DNA of 56,284 nucleotides from Pelagibius litoralis (GTDB lineage Bacteria > Pseudomonadota > Alphaproteobacteria > Kiloniellales > Kiloniellaceae). The DNA is taken from the NCBI RefSeq assembly GCF_011683915.1, contig NZ_JAAQPH010000029.1:1-56284 (forward strand), given 5' to 3'. Numbering within the stretch: position 1 is the first letter of the stretch; the number at the start of each line of letters is the position of its first letter. The notes below the pieces were generated by a model, which was given only the letters and a program-made list of their open reading frames with translations, was not told where the DNA came from and searched no databases. This document shows, one piece after another, positions 19,425 through 28,541 of the stretch. The position numbers and the translations under genes were made by a program.

Positions 19425-20721
19425 CAGCACGGCACGCGTTCCGGCACTGCGCCGCGCCGACCTCTCGGAACAGCGGTTGAAACGCCGCTATGCCGCGGAG
19501 AAGCGATTCCGTTTCTACGGCCTGGCCGCCATTTTCGCTGCCCTGGCCATTCTCGGGCTGCTGATCGGCACCATCGTCCTCAACGGTCATACGGCCTTTG
19601 TGCAAACCCACCTGGAAATTCCGGTGTTTCTCGACCCCGAGGTCATCGACCCCGAGGGCAACGGCGATCCGGGTGCCCTGCGCCGTGCGGATTATCAAGG
19701 TCTGTTGAAAAAGAGCCTGCGCGAACGCTTCCCCGATGTGAGCGGCCGGCGCGACCGCATCAAGCTTTACGGTATCCTTTCCAACGGCGCCGGCCTGGAC
19801 CTGCGCGCCGAGGTACAGGCCGACCCCTCGATCATCGGCACGAACCAAACCATCTGGGTCAAGTCCTCCGACGATATCGACAGCCTGGTGAAAGGCTATA
19901 TCGACCGCGATCTTCCCGAAGGAGACCGCCGGGTAAAAGACAACGAAATCGCCTGGATCGACGCCCTGGAGGCCGACGGCGGGGTCGAAAAGCAGTTCAA
20001 CACCACCTTCTTCACCGCCGGCGATTCCCGCGAGCCGGAGCAGGCGGGCATCTGGGGCGCGGCGGTCGGTTCCTTCTTCACCCTGATGATCACGTTGATC
20101 CTGAGTTTTCCGATCGGCGTGCTCTCGGCGATCTATCTGGAGGAATTCGCACCGAAGAACCGCTGGACCGACCTGATCGAGGTGAACATCAACAACCTGG
20201 CGGCGGTGCCCTCGATCATCTTCGGCCTCCTCGGGCTCGCCGTCTTCCTGGGCGTCTTCGGGTTTCCACGCTCGGCGCCGCTGGTCGGCGGCATGGTGCT
20301 GGCGTTGATGACCCTGCCGACCATCATCATTGCCGCGCGCGCCGCCCTGAAAGCCGTGCCGCCGTCAATCCGCGAAGCGGCCCTGGGCGTGGGTGCCTCG
20401 CGGTTGCAGGTCGTCACTCATCACGTGCTGCCGCTGGCATTGCCGGGCATCATGACCGGCACCATCATCGGCATGGCCCAGGCCCTGGGCGAGACCGCGC
20501 CGCTGCTGATGATCGGCATGGTCGCCTTCATCGTCGACGTGCCCGGCGGCGTCACCGATCCGGCCACCGTGCTGCCGGTGCAGATTTTCCTCTGGGCCGA
20601 TGCGCCGGAGCGTGCCTTCGTCGAAAAAACCAACGGCGCCATCATGGTGCTGCTGGCTTTTCTCATTCTTATGAATGCGCTCGCCGTCCTGCTGCGTAAG
20701 CGCTTCGAACGTCAATGGTAG
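19417..20721 (+). CDS. pstA: phosphate ABC transporter permease PstA
   Basis: A 434-residue permease paired with PstC. An N-terminal domain of about 200 residues (DUF3333-like, with one membrane segment around residues 34-58 and a soluble part) precedes the MetI-type core that begins GAAVGSFFTLMITLILSFPI. The EAA loop reads PPSIREAALGVGASRLQVVT. The start ATGACTGA overlaps the pstC stop codon, so the two are translationally coupled. An in-frame start nine codons upstream lies deeper inside pstC and is less likely. Confidence 0.93.
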   Translation: MTDSTARVPALRRADLSEQRLKRRYAAEKRFRFYGLAAIFAALAILGLLIGTIVLNGHTAFVQTHLEIPVFLDPEVIDPEGNGDPGALRRADYQGLLKKSLRERFPDVSGRRDRIKLYGILSNGAGLDLRAEVQADPSIIGTNQTIWVKSSDDIDSLVKGYIDRDLPEGDRRVKDNEIAWIDALEADGGVEKQFNTTFFTAGDSREPEQAGIWGAAVGSFFTLMITLILSFPIGVLSAIYLEEFAPKNRWTDLIEVNINNLAAVPSIIFGLLGLAVFLGVFGFPRSAPLVGGMVLALMTLPTIIIAARAALKAVPPSIREAALGVGASRLQVVTHHVLPLALPGIMTGTIIGMAQALGETAPLLMIGMVAFIVDVPGGVTDPATVLPVQIFLWADAPERAFVEKTNGAIMVLLAFLILMNALAVLLRKRFERQW

Positions 20722-20739
20722 CGTACAAGGGAGTCCATC

Positions 20740-21543
20740 ATGGATGCAGTTGCAGAAGCTGAGGCGCCGCAGACGATGCTGCAGAACACGCCCAAGATGT
20801 CGACCCGTCGCGTGAACGTTTACTACGGCGAAACCAAAGCGCTGAAGGACGTCGATCTGGACATCGGCGAGAACCAGGTGACCTCCCTGATCGGTCCTTC
20901 CGGTTGCGGCAAGTCCACATACCTGCGCTGTCTCAACCGGATGAACGACGTGATCGACGGCTGCCGCGTCGAGGGTGACATTACCTTGGACAACGTCGAC
21001 ATCTATCGCAGTGGTCTGGACGTGGTGCAGCTGCGCGCCAGGGTCGGCATGGTGTTTCAGAAACCCAACCCCTTCCCGAAGTCGATCTACGACAACATCG
21101 CTTATGGCCCGCGCCTGCACGGCCTCGCCGAAACCAAGGCTGATCTCGACAACATCGTCGAGATCAGCCTGACCAGGGCCGGCCTCTGGAAGGAAGTGAA
21201 AGACCGCCTGCTGGCGCCGGGCACCGGCCTTTCCGGCGGCCAGCAGCAACGTCTCTGCATCGCCCGCGCGATCGCGGTCAATCCCGAGGTGATCCTGATG
21301 GACGAGCCCTGTTCGGCGCTCGACCCCATCGCCACCGCCCGGATCGAGGAACTGATCGACGAATTGCGGCAGAACTTCACCATCGTCATCGTCACCCATT
21401 CCATGCAGCAGGCCGCGCGGGTATCCCAGAAAACAGCCTTTTTCCACCTGGGCGATCTGGTGGAAGTCAGCGATACCGAGCAGCTCTTTACCAACCCGCG
21501 CGATCAGCGCACGCAGGGCTACATTACCGGGCGTTTCGGTTGA
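20740..21543 (+). CDS. pstB: phosphate ABC transporter ATP-binding protein PstB
   Basis: A 267-residue cytosolic ATPase that powers phosphate import. It contains Walker [18 protein letters not shown], the PstB-specific [20 protein letters not shown], the ABC signature [14 protein letters not shown], Walker [14 protein letters not shown] and the switch His in IVIVTHSM. Length and motifs match the family; the first 20 residues are a polar extension. GGGAG precedes the ATG. It lies between pstA and phoU in the usual order. Confidence 0.97.
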   Translation: MDAVAEAEAPQTMLQNTPKMSTRRVNVYYGETKALKDVDLDIGENQVTSLIGPSGCGKSTYLRCLNRMNDVIDGCRVEGDITLDNVDIYRSGLDVVQLRARVGMVFQKPNPFPKSIYDNIAYGPRLHGLAETKADLDNIVEISLTRAGLWKEVKDRLLAPGTGLSGGQQQRLCIARAIAVNPEVILMDEPCSALDPIATARIEELIDELRQNFTIVIVTHSMQQAARVSQKTAFFHLGDLVEVSDTEQLFTNPRDQRTQGYITGRFG

Positions 21544-21595
21544 TCCCAGGCAACACCATAGCCCCGCCCTACGCGAACCCGAAGGACCGGCCAGT

Positions 21596-22348
21596 ATGAA
21601 CAGCGAACACATCGTCAAATCCTTCGACGAGGAACTGCAGCAACTCAATGCCATCGTTCTGCGCATGGGCGGCGTGGCCGAAGCGCAACTCGCCGGATCG
21701 ATCGAAGCGCTGGTGCGCCGCGATTCCGAACTCGCCGACAGGGTCGTAAAGGGGGACGAGGCCATCGATCAGATGGACCTGGAGCTCGACGAGAATGCGA
21801 TTCGCACCCTGGCCCTGCGCCAGCCCATGGCCAACGACCTGCGCGAGGTTATCTCGGCCCTGAAGATCTCCGGCGATCTGGAGCGTATCGGCGACTACGC
21901 CAAGAACATCGCCAAGCGGTCCATCGCCCTCAATCAACTGGCCCATCACGAGGCGGCACGCTCTATCCCGCGGATGGCCAAGCTGGTCCAGGCGATCATC
22001 AAGGATGTGCTCGACGCCTACGCCAATCACGACGCCAATCGCGCGATGGATGTCTGGCACCGCGATGAAGAAGTCGACGAGATGTACACGGCGCTGTTCC
22101 GCGAGCTGCTGACCTATATGATGGAAGACCCGCGCAACATCACGCCCTGTACCCATCTGCTTTTCGTCGCCAAGAACATTGAGCGCATCGGCGACCACGC
22201 TACCAACATCGCCGAGACGACTTACTATCTGAGCACGGGCAAGCGGATTGAAGGCGGACGCCCGAAGAGTGACATGTCGAGCTTCCAGGTGGTAGAGCCC
22301 GAGGACGAGGACTCTTCCGGCGAAGCAACGGAAAGGGAGGGCGCGTGA
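21596..22348 (+). CDS. phoU: phosphate signalling protein PhoU
   Basis: A 250-residue protein with two PhoU three-helix repeats. The metal-binding signatures are ELADRVVKGDEAIDQMDLEL in the first repeat and HRDEEVDEMYTALFRELLTY in the second, and ERIGDHATNIAE closes the second. PhoU links the PstSCAB transporter to PhoR, keeping PhoB inactive when phosphate is plentiful. The C-terminal tail is acidic (EPEDEDSSGEATEREGA). GAAGGA precedes the ATG, and its stop codon overlaps the phoB start by four bases. Confidence 0.95.
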   Translation: MNSEHIVKSFDEELQQLNAIVLRMGGVAEAQLAGSIEALVRRDSELADRVVKGDEAIDQMDLELDENAIRTLALRQPMANDLREVISALKISGDLERIGDYAKNIAKRSIALNQLAHHEAARSIPRMAKLVQAIIKDVLDAYANHDANRAMDVWHRDEEVDEMYTALFRELLTYMMEDPRNITPCTHLLFVAKNIERIGDHATNIAETTYYLSTGKRIEGGRPKSDMSSFQVVEPEDEDSSGEATEREGA

Positions 22349-23037
22349 GACCGCTTGTTCTGATCATCGAGGACCAGGAAGCCCTGGTCACGATGCTGCG
22401 CTATAACCTGGAGGGTGCAGGCTTCCGGGTGAATACCGCAGGCGACGGCGAGGAAGCGCTGGTGGTGGCCGCCGAGGAGGTACCCGATCTTATCCTGCTC
22501 GACTGGATGCTGCCGCTGATGTCCGGCATCGAGGTCTGCCGCCAGCTGCGCAGCAAACCGGACACCAAGCGCGTGCCCATTATCATGCTGACGGCACGCG
22601 GGGAAGAGACCGACAAGCTGCGCGGCCTCGACAGCGGCTGCGACGATTACATGACCAAGCCCTTCTCGCCGGCCGAACTGATCGCCCGCATCAACGCGGT
22701 GTTGCGTCGAAGCAAACCGGAGCTGAGCAGCGAGATGCTGGCCTTCGAGGATCTGGCCATGGACCTGGCCGCCCATCGGGTCAAACGCAACGGCCATGAC
22801 GTTCATCTGGGCCCGACCGAATTCCGGCTGCTGCGCCATCTGATGCAGAACCCGGGGCGCGTCTTCACCCGCGAGCAGCTTCTCGATTCGGTCTGGGGCC
22901 GCGACGTCTATGTCGAACCACGCACCGTCGACGTGCACATCCGCCGGCTGCGCAAGGCGCTGAACCAGAACGGCAGCGACGACCTTATCCGCACCGTGCG
23001 CTCCGCCGGCTACTCGCTCGACCGCGCCGGGCCGTAA
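22345..23037 (+). CDS. phoB: phosphate regulon response regulator PhoB
   Basis: A 230-residue OmpR-family regulator. The receiver domain has the acidic pair in IIEDQE, the phosphoacceptor Asp53 in LLDWMLPLMSG, and the switch residues in IMLTARGEE and KPFSPAEL. The C-terminal winged helix ends with EPRTVDVHIRRLRKALNQNG and RTVRSAGYSLD, typical of PhoB. The GTG start forms GTGA with the phoU stop codon, so the two are coupled. When phosphorylated by PhoR it should bind the Pho box at 16644-16672. Confidence 0.96.
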   Translation: MRPLVLIIEDQEALVTMLRYNLEGAGFRVNTAGDGEEALVVAAEEVPDLILLDWMLPLMSGIEVCRQLRSKPDTKRVPIIMLTARGEETDKLRGLDSGCDDYMTKPFSPAELIARINAVLRRSKPELSSEMLAFEDLAMDLAAHRVKRNGHDVHLGPTEFRLLRHLMQNPGRVFTREQLLDSVWGRDVYVEPRTVDVHIRRLRKALNQNGSDDLIRTVRSAGYSLDRAGP

Positions 23038-23051
23038 CGGCAGAGTGTTTT

Positions 23052-23156
23052 CGACTTGCGTCGAAGCGGTTCCAGCCCGCTCCCCCTCCCGGCCACCCAA
23101 CGCCAGTATCCTATGGGTGGCCGGGAGGGGGAGCGGGCCGGTGCCGTCTAAACCGA
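23052..23156. repeat. GC-rich palindromic repeat, family A copy 2
   Basis: A second copy of the palindrome found at 9046-9147: left arm 23075-23099 and right arm 23114-23138 are 25 bases each, perfectly complementary, and identical in sequence to copy 1. The 14-base loop differs. It lies between phoB (plus, ends 23037) and the acyl-CoA synthetase gene (minus, ends 23163), again a convergent junction, and so probably ends transcripts from both sides. Confidence 0.85.
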
Positions 23157-23162
23157 AAGACT

Positions 23163-25922
23163 CTATTCGGGCACCGCGGCCAGATCCCGTGTGACATGGA
23201 CCACCCCCGCTTCGGCGTGGACAAGGGAGAAGCCGAACTCTTTGCAGAGTGCCAACATGGCGGTGTTGCCGGCCAGCACAGAACCCCAGACCTGGCCCGT
23301 ACCGCGGGCTTCGGCATAGTCCAGGATGGCTTTCATCAGCGCCCGGCCCAGGCCGCGCCGCTTCATGTCGGAGCGCACCACAATGGCAAATTCAGCCTTG
23401 CGGTTATCCGGGTCTGCGGCCAGGCGCACGACCCCCAAACCTTCCTGCCCCTTATCCGCCTGGCCGTTGTCCCCCTGCCCGCCGCCCGAAGGCGCAAAAG
23501 CGGCCAGCGCCATTTCACGGTCGTAGTCCAACTGGGTCAGCCGCGCCAGAAGATCGTCTGAGATCTCGTCCAGCGGCATGAGAAAGCGCATCCGCACATC
23601 TTCGGCATCGAGCCGGCGAAAAGTCTCGCGCAGGGCCGGCGCGTCGCTCGGCCGCAAGGGCCTGAGGAAAACCGCCGTGCCGTCCGGCAGGGCAAAACTG
23701 CGTTCCAGTTCGCGCGGGTAGGGACGGATGGCCAGACGCGCCGTGGCAGCCGCCGGTGCCCCCGTCGTTGACAGGCCGCGCGGCGTCACGCGAACGCGCG
23801 CGTCCAAGGCAATCACGCCCTCGGCATCCGCCAGCAGGGGATTGATATCGACTTCGCCGATCTCCGGCATGTCGATGATCAGTTGGGAGAGCCGCACCAG
23901 ACAGGCGGCGATCTCATCGACTGCGGCCGGCGGGCGGTCGCGGTAGCCCTGCAACAGGCGGTAGACCCTGGTCTCCGCCATCATCGCCTCGGCCAGGACC
24001 GTGTCCAGGGGCGGCAGTGCCAGCGCCTTGTCAGCGATCACCTCCACCGCGGTGCCGCCCTGGCCGAACAGCATCACCGGCCCGAACTGGGGATCGTCGA
24101 CGACGCCGAGGATCAGCTCTTCGGCGTCAGGGCGGCGGCACATGGCCTGCACGGTGAAGCCTTCCAAAAGCGCCGTCGGCGCCGCCGCCGCGATCCGCCG
24201 GTTCATCGCCTCCGCCGCCTCGGTCACCGCCGCCGCGCCCTGCAGGTCCAGCGCGACGCCGCCCATATCGCTTTTGTGGGTGATGTCGCGCGACAGGATT
24301 TTCAACGCCACCGGCCCACCGATTTCCGCCGCCGCCGCCCCGGCTGCCTCCGGGTCCGCAACGACCCGGGTCGCCACCACGGGAATGCCATAGGCCTGCA
24401 GCACCGCCTTGGCCTCGGCCTCGCTGAGCCATTCGCGTTGCTCCGCCAGGGCCTGATCGAGAAGCCCGCGCACCGCCGGGCGGTCGGGTTCCTCACCCTC
24501 CGGTTCCGGGCGCGGCACCCGCAGCAGCAGCGCCTGATTGCGGCGATAGCGCTCCAGATGCATGAAGCCCTGGACCGCCTCTTCCGGCGTGTCGTAGCCG
24601 GCGATGCCTTCGCGGGCAAACAGCGCCCGCGCCTCGCCCACGGCCTGATCGCCGACCCAGGCGGTGAAAACCGGTCGCACCCTGCCCGCCCGGGCTGCAA
24701 GCGTCTCGACCACCGCTTCGGCCGCCTCGGTCGCGGAGGCAATGGCGGTGGGGCAGTGCATGACCAGGACGGCGTCCGCCGAGGGTTCTTTCAGCAGGGC
24801 CTCCAGCGCGGCGCGATACCGCGCGCCCGGCGCATCGCCGATGATGTCGACCGGGTTGGCACCGCTCCAGGTCGCCGGCAGGCAGGCGTCGAGCGCCTGT
24901 TTGGTTTCCGGCGAGAGTGCCGCGAGACGGCCGCCTTCGTCGATCAGCGCATCGGTCGCCAGCACGCCCAGACCGCCGCCGTTGGTAAGGATCGCCAGAC
25001 GGCCGCCGCCATCGGCGCGCCGCCGCTGGACCGAGAGATTGGTCAGGGTTTCCGCCGCGTCGAAAAGCTCGTTCAGGCTGTAGACGCGCAGCAGGCCGGC
25101 GCGGGCGAAGACCGCGTCATAGACCGCATCGGCCCCGGCCAGCGCGCCGGTGTGAGAGGCAGCGGCCGCCGCCCCCTCGGCATGGCGGCCGCCCTTCACG
25201 ACGATCACCGGCTTGTTGCGCGCGGCGATACGCGCGGCGGAGAGGAACTTGCGCGCGTGGGCAATGGATTCGACGTAGAGCAGGATGGCGCGGGTCCGGC
25301 CGTCCATCGCCAGATAGTCCAGCAGGTCGCCGAAGTCGACGTCGGCCTTGTCGCCCAGCGACACGATCTTGGAAAAGCCGATGCCGCGCGGCGTCGCCCA
25401 ATCCAGCATGGCGGTGACCATGGCGCCGGATTGGGTGACAAAGGCGAGGTCGCCGGGCAGCGGAGCGATGTGGGAAAAACTGGCGTTGATCCCGAGGCCC
25501 GGCACCATCATACCCAGGCAGTTGGGCCCGACGATGCGCAGCAGATTGGGTTGCGCCGCATCCAGGATCGCCTGTTTTCGCGCAGCCCCCGCGCCGTCGC
25601 CGCCCTCGCCGAAACCGGCGGTAATGACAACCGCCGCGCGGGTGCCGCGATCGCCGAAGGCCTTGAGGAGGCCGGCCACCGAGTCCGGCGGCGTCGCAAT
25701 CACCGCCAGGTCCGGGGTTTGCGGCAAAGCCTCCACCGAGGGATAGGCAAGCACGCCCTCGATGGCGTCGCTGTTCGGATGAACCGGCATGATCGGGCCT
25801 TGAAACCCGCCGGCAAAGAGATTGCGCGCCAGGACGGCCCCCAGGGAACCCGCCCGCCGGCTGGCGCCGACCAGGGCAATCGATCCGGGTTGGAAGAGTG
25901 CATCGAGATTACGGATGGTCAC
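23163..25922 (-). CDS. ADP-forming acyl-CoA synthetase fused to GNAT acetyltransferase
   Basis: A 919-residue fusion. Residues about 1-460 are the CoA-binding and ligase-CoA domains (LFQPGSIALVGASRRAGSLG; IVGPNCLGMMVPGLGINASF; the likely phospho-His in AAASHTGALAGADAV near residue 257). Residues about 490-710 are an ATP-grasp domain (EAKAVLQAYGIPVVATRVVA; GPVALKILSRDITHKSDMGG). Residues about 740-919 are a GNAT domain with RRGLGRALMKAILDYAEARG. Known relatives are Pat-type protein acetyltransferases, in which the synthetase-like part senses ligand, or NDP-forming acetyl-CoA synthetases. The presence of the His suggests the ligase part could be active. A Gly/Gln/Asp-rich insert (GGGQGDNGQADKGQEG) interrupts the GNAT domain. 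Confidence 0.9.
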   Translation of the reverse strand: MTIRNLDALFQPGSIALVGASRRAGSLGAVLARNLFAGGFQGPIMPVHPNSDAIEGVLAYPSVEALPQTPDLAVIATPPDSVAGLLKAFGDRGTRAAVVITAGFGEGGDGAGAARKQAILDAAQPNLLRIVGPNCLGMMVPGLGINASFSHIAPLPGDLAFVTQSGAMVTAMLDWATPRGIGFSKIVSLGDKADVDFGDLLDYLAMDGRTRAILLYVESIAHARKFLSAARIAARNKPVIVVKGGRHAEGAAAAASHTGALAGADAVYDAVFARAGLLRVYSLNELFDAAETLTNLSVQRRRADGGGRLAILTNGGGLGVLATDALIDEGGRLAALSPETKQALDACLPATWSGANPVDIIGDAPGARYRAALEALLKEPSADAVLVMHCPTAIASATEAAEAVVETLAARAGRVRPVFTAWVGDQAVGEARALFAREGIAGYDTPEEAVQGFMHLERYRRNQALLLRVPRPEPEGEEPDRPAVRGLLDQALAEQREWLSEAEAKAVLQAYGIPVVATRVVADPEAAGAAAAEIGGPVALKILSRDITHKSDMGGVALDLQGAAAVTEAAEAMNRRIAAAAPTALLEGFTVQAMCRRPDAEELILGVVDDPQFGPVMLFGQGGTAVEVIADKALALPPLDTVLAEAMMAETRVYRLLQGYRDRPPAAVDEIAACLVRLSQLIIDMPEIGEVDINPLLADAEGVIALDARVRVTPRGLSTTGAPAAATARLAIRPYPRELERSFALPDGTAVFLRPLRPSDAPALRETFRRLDAEDVRMRFLMPLDEISDDLLARLTQLDYDREMALAAFAPSGGGQGDNGQADKGQEGLGVVRLAADPDNRKAEFAIVVRSDMKRRGLGRALMKAILDYAEARGTGQVWGSVLAGNTAMLALCKEFGFSLVHAEAGVVHVTRDLAAVPE

Positions 25923-26172
25923 GGAACGGCAGCCTGCCTTTGTTGTTTGAAAACAAAGCGTTCAATCGGGCTTTAGCGTAACACCTCTCCATGACCGGAC
26001 GATGATCTGAATCAGCCGCAGCGACCAACAACATCTGCCCGCAGGGATCGCATCTTACAGGACCAGCGACACGCTGGATTGAACCTCTGCCCGGTTTCAA
26101 GCGACCCATTTGGATCGCCAGAGTCTTTTGCGGTCATCTCGGAATTCTCATCTAGATGTATTGGGGAGTAAA

Positions 26173-26526
26173 ATGATTAGAACGAACCGCCGCACGCGTA
26201 TGTCTATTGCCGGAGCTCTGTCTTTGGGAATCATTGGGCCTTTGGCAGCCGTTGGATCCGCACAAGCAGACACCATCGTTACCTGCTATGCCTCGATCCA
26301 TGAATACTGCTACCCGCCGGGCCGTGACGCGCACTGCTCGCCGGAAGAGTATGATTTCGCCCTTGATCTTTGCGATGAAATCTTCACCCACGAAGCAGAG
26401 CGGCCTGCGCCTCCGGCCAACTTGGCGACAGGCACCGAAACAAGACCCGATCCCAAGATCTTGCGCGAGTTGAGGTCGACCGTGGAGCGTAAGTTCGGAA
26501 AACCGGACAGAAGCAAAAGAAATTAG
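26173..26526 (+). CDS. small secreted protein of unknown function
   Basis: A 117-residue protein with a clear signal peptide (MIRTNRRTRMSIAGALSLGI then IGPLAAVGSAQA, cleavage expected after AQA). The mature part is about 85 residues and carries four cysteines (CYASIHEYC, HCSPEE, LDLCDE) that could form two disulfides in the periplasm, then a basic C-terminus ending KPDRSKRN. I recognise no family. The start is chosen because GGGGAGTAAA lies directly before the ATG; an in-frame start 21 codons upstream would displace the signal peptide. By eye the gene is less GC-rich than its neighbours. Confidence 0.65.
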   Translation: MIRTNRRTRMSIAGALSLGIIGPLAAVGSAQADTIVTCYASIHEYCYPPGRDAHCSPEEYDFALDLCDEIFTHEAERPAPPANLATGTETRPDPKILRELRSTVERKFGKPDRSKRN

Positions 26527-26570
26527 ATACTACCTCACCTTCCGATAGGGCGCTGACCGCCCAACCGGGT

Positions 26571-26607
26571 CGGCCTGCGGCAATCACGTTTTCTGCGCCG
26601 CAGGCCG
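26571..26607. terminator. hairpin between convergent genes
   Basis: Perfect 11-base arms CGGCCTGCGGC (26571-26581) and GCCGCAGGCCG (26597-26607) with a 15-base loop containing TTTT. It lies between the small secreted gene (plus, ends 26526) and the macro-domain gene (minus, ends 26618), where it can serve as a terminator for both. Confidence 0.55.
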
Positions 26608-26617
26608 TCGTGGGGAG

Positions 26618-27145
26618 TTAAGGCAAACGGTCAAGCTTTTGGCGGTAGGCGGCGTCAGCCTCCGCGCCAAAGACACAGAAGACCACACGCTCCACGGCTT
26701 CTTCCTCTGCCAAAAACGCGCGCACCGTATCCACCGCGATCTCCGTCGCAGGCACCAGCGGAAAACCGCAGACACCGGTGGAGATGGCGGGAAAGGCGAG
26801 GGAGCGCGCGCCGATCTGCTTGGCGATCTTCAAGGACGTGCGATAGCAGGAGGCCAGCAGCGCCTCCTCATTCTGCCCGCCGCCGTGCCAGACCGGGCCG
26901 ACGGCGTGAATGACGAAGCGGGCTTTCAGATCGAAGCCGTCGGTGTGGACGGCATTCCCGGTTTTGCAGCGCCCGATGGCAGCACAAGCTTCACGCAGAT
27001 TGCGCCCCGCAGCGCGGTGGATGGCGCCGCAGACTCCGCCGCCCGGCTGCAGCCGCGCATTGGCGGCGTTCACAATCGCGTCGACGTCCAGCTGAGTGAT
27101 GTCGCCGCTATGAATCTCGATACGGTCGTCAGGGGATCCGCTCAT
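26618..27145 (-). CDS. macro-domain O-acetyl-ADP-ribose deacetylase-like protein
   Basis: A 175-residue single macro domain. It begins DRIEIHSGDITQLDVDAIVN and has the ADP-ribose loop AANARLQPGGGVCGAIHRAA and the second loop AFPAISTGVCGFP. Relatives such as YmdB remove acetyl from O-acetyl-ADP-ribose or ADP-ribose from proteins in the cytosol. The ATG at 27145 is chosen because the upstream in-frame extension reads into the AmpG gene and has no family similarity. It overlaps the end of the AmpG-type gene by 17 bases, so the two are co-transcribed. Confidence 0.9.
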   Translation of the reverse strand: MSGSPDDRIEIHSGDITQLDVDAIVNAANARLQPGGGVCGAIHRAAGRNLREACAAIGRCKTGNAVHTDGFDLKARFVIHAVGPVWHGGGQNEEALLASCYRTSLKIAKQIGARSLAFPAISTGVCGFPLVPATEIAVDTVRAFLAEEEAVERVVFCVFGAEADAAYRQKLDRLP

Positions 27146-28541
27146 GGGCCGGCTCGCCAACTGTGGAGGCCGCAGCCTCCTTGCGCCGGTAATGATACAT
27201 GAGATAGAGCACCAGCAAAATCGCCGGAATGCCAAGGGCCGAGGCGTAGATAAAGAAGTTTACGTAACCGAAGGACTCGACCACGAAGCCCGAACCGCCC
27301 GCGACGATCTTGCCCGGCAGGGTGAAGAGCGAGGAGAAGAGGGCGTACTGCGTTGCCGTGTAGGCCGTGTTGGTCAGGCTGGAGAGGTAAGCGATGAAAA
27401 CCGAGCCGGCGAGGCCGTTGGAAACATTGTCCGCGGTAATCGTGACCGTCAGCATGGCGAGATCCGCGCCCATTGTCGCCAACAGGGCGAACAGCAGATT
27501 GGTTCCCGCCACCATCACGGCACCCACCAGCAAGGAACGCAGCAGGCCGAGGCGCACCACCAGGATGCCACCGATGAGGGCGCCGGCCAGGGTCGCGATC
27601 ACGCCGTAGAGCTTGGTAATGTTGGCGATCTCAATCTTGGTGAAACCGAGATCAGTGTAGAAGGGATTGGCCATCACCCCAAGGGTGATGTCAGAGAGCC
27701 GGTAGAGCCCGATGAACGCAAGGATCACCAGGGCGAACTGGCCGTTGCGGGCGAAGAAGTCGATCAGAGGACTGATCACCGCCCCAGAGAACCAGGCAAT
27801 AAGCGTATGAAGCGATCCCCGGTGCTCGCCCTCTCCTTCGATACGGCGCAGCAGTTCCGCTTCGCGTAGCAGCGTCGCTTGATCACGGACCACCGCCGGC
27901 TCGCGGATGATCAGCACCGTGGCCATGCCGACACCGACCAAGGCGGCCATCGTCGTATAGGCGATGGACCAGGATGTGAAAGCCGCGATGTAGAGGGCAC
28001 CCGCGCCGGCGGCAATCAAACCGATGCGATAACCGACTTGATAGGTGCCGGCCATAGCGCCCTGTAGGGACTTCTCCACCGCCTCGATACGGTAGGCGTC
28101 GATAGCGATGTCCTGGGTCGCCGCGGCGAAAGCCACGAGCAGGGCAAAGTAGACGATGAATTCCAGGTTCTGTGTCGGGTCGGTATAGGCGATGCCGAGT
28201 AGCCCCAGGGCGATGGCGATCTGGGCGGCCAGCATCCAGCCGCGGCGTTTGCCGAGCAGAGTGGTGAAGGGCGGCAGCGGCAGGCGGTCGACGACCGGCG
28301 CCCAGAACACCTTGATGGAAAAGGTGATGCCGACCCAGCTGAACAGGCCGATGGTCGAGACGCTGACGCCGACCTCACGCAGCCAGAGCGAGAGGGTGGA
28401 AAACAGCAGCAGGAAAGGCAGGCCGGCGGAGAAGCCGAGGAACAGCATGCCGATGACGCGCGGATGCAGGTAGACCTCGAAGGCCTCCCCCCAGGAACGC
28501 CGCGCGGCGTCCGGTTTTTGGTCGAAGCCCTCAGCCGGCAT
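27129..28541 (-). CDS. ampG: AmpG-type MFS transporter
   Basis: An MFS permease of about 470 residues with 12 or more hydrophobic segments. It starts with a short polar head, then VYLHPRVIGMLFLGFSAGLP and FLLLFSTLSLWLREVGVS, which are hallmark AmpG motifs. AmpG proteins import anhydro-muropeptides released from the cell wall for recycling. The gene start is uncertain: ATG at 28541 overlaps the typA stop region by 11 bases, and an ATG at 28571 is also in frame; neither has a strong ribosome site, which suggests coupling to typA. Other AmpG-like MFS carriers with different substrates exist. Confidence 0.85.
   Translation of the reverse strand: MPAEGFDQKPDAARRSWGEAFEVYLHPRVIGMLFLGFSAGLPFLLLFSTLSLWLREVGVSVSTIGLFSWVGITFSIKVFWAPVVDRLPLPPFTTLLGKRRGWMLAAQIAIALGLLGIAYTDPTQNLEFIVYFALLVAFAAATQDIAIDAYRIEAVEKSLQGAMAGTYQVGYRIGLIAAGAGALYIAAFTSWSIAYTTMAALVGVGMATVLIIREPAVVRDQATLLREAELLRRIEGEGEHRGSLHTLIAWFSGAVISPLIDFFARNGQFALVILAFIGLYRLSDITLGVMANPFYTDLGFTKIEIANITKLYGVIATLAGALIGGILVVRLGLLRSLLVGAVMVAGTNLLFALLATMGADLAMLTVTITADNVSNGLAGSVFIAYLSSLTNTAYTATQYALFSSLFTLPGKIVAGGSGFVVESFGYVNFFIYASALGIPAILLVLYLMYHYRRKEAAASTVGEPAHERIP

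Noticed and set aside
23883-25976. 697-codon open frame on the plus strand
   Set aside because: It is antisense to the acyl-CoA synthetase/GNAT gene, with no recognisable domain and shadow-type composition.
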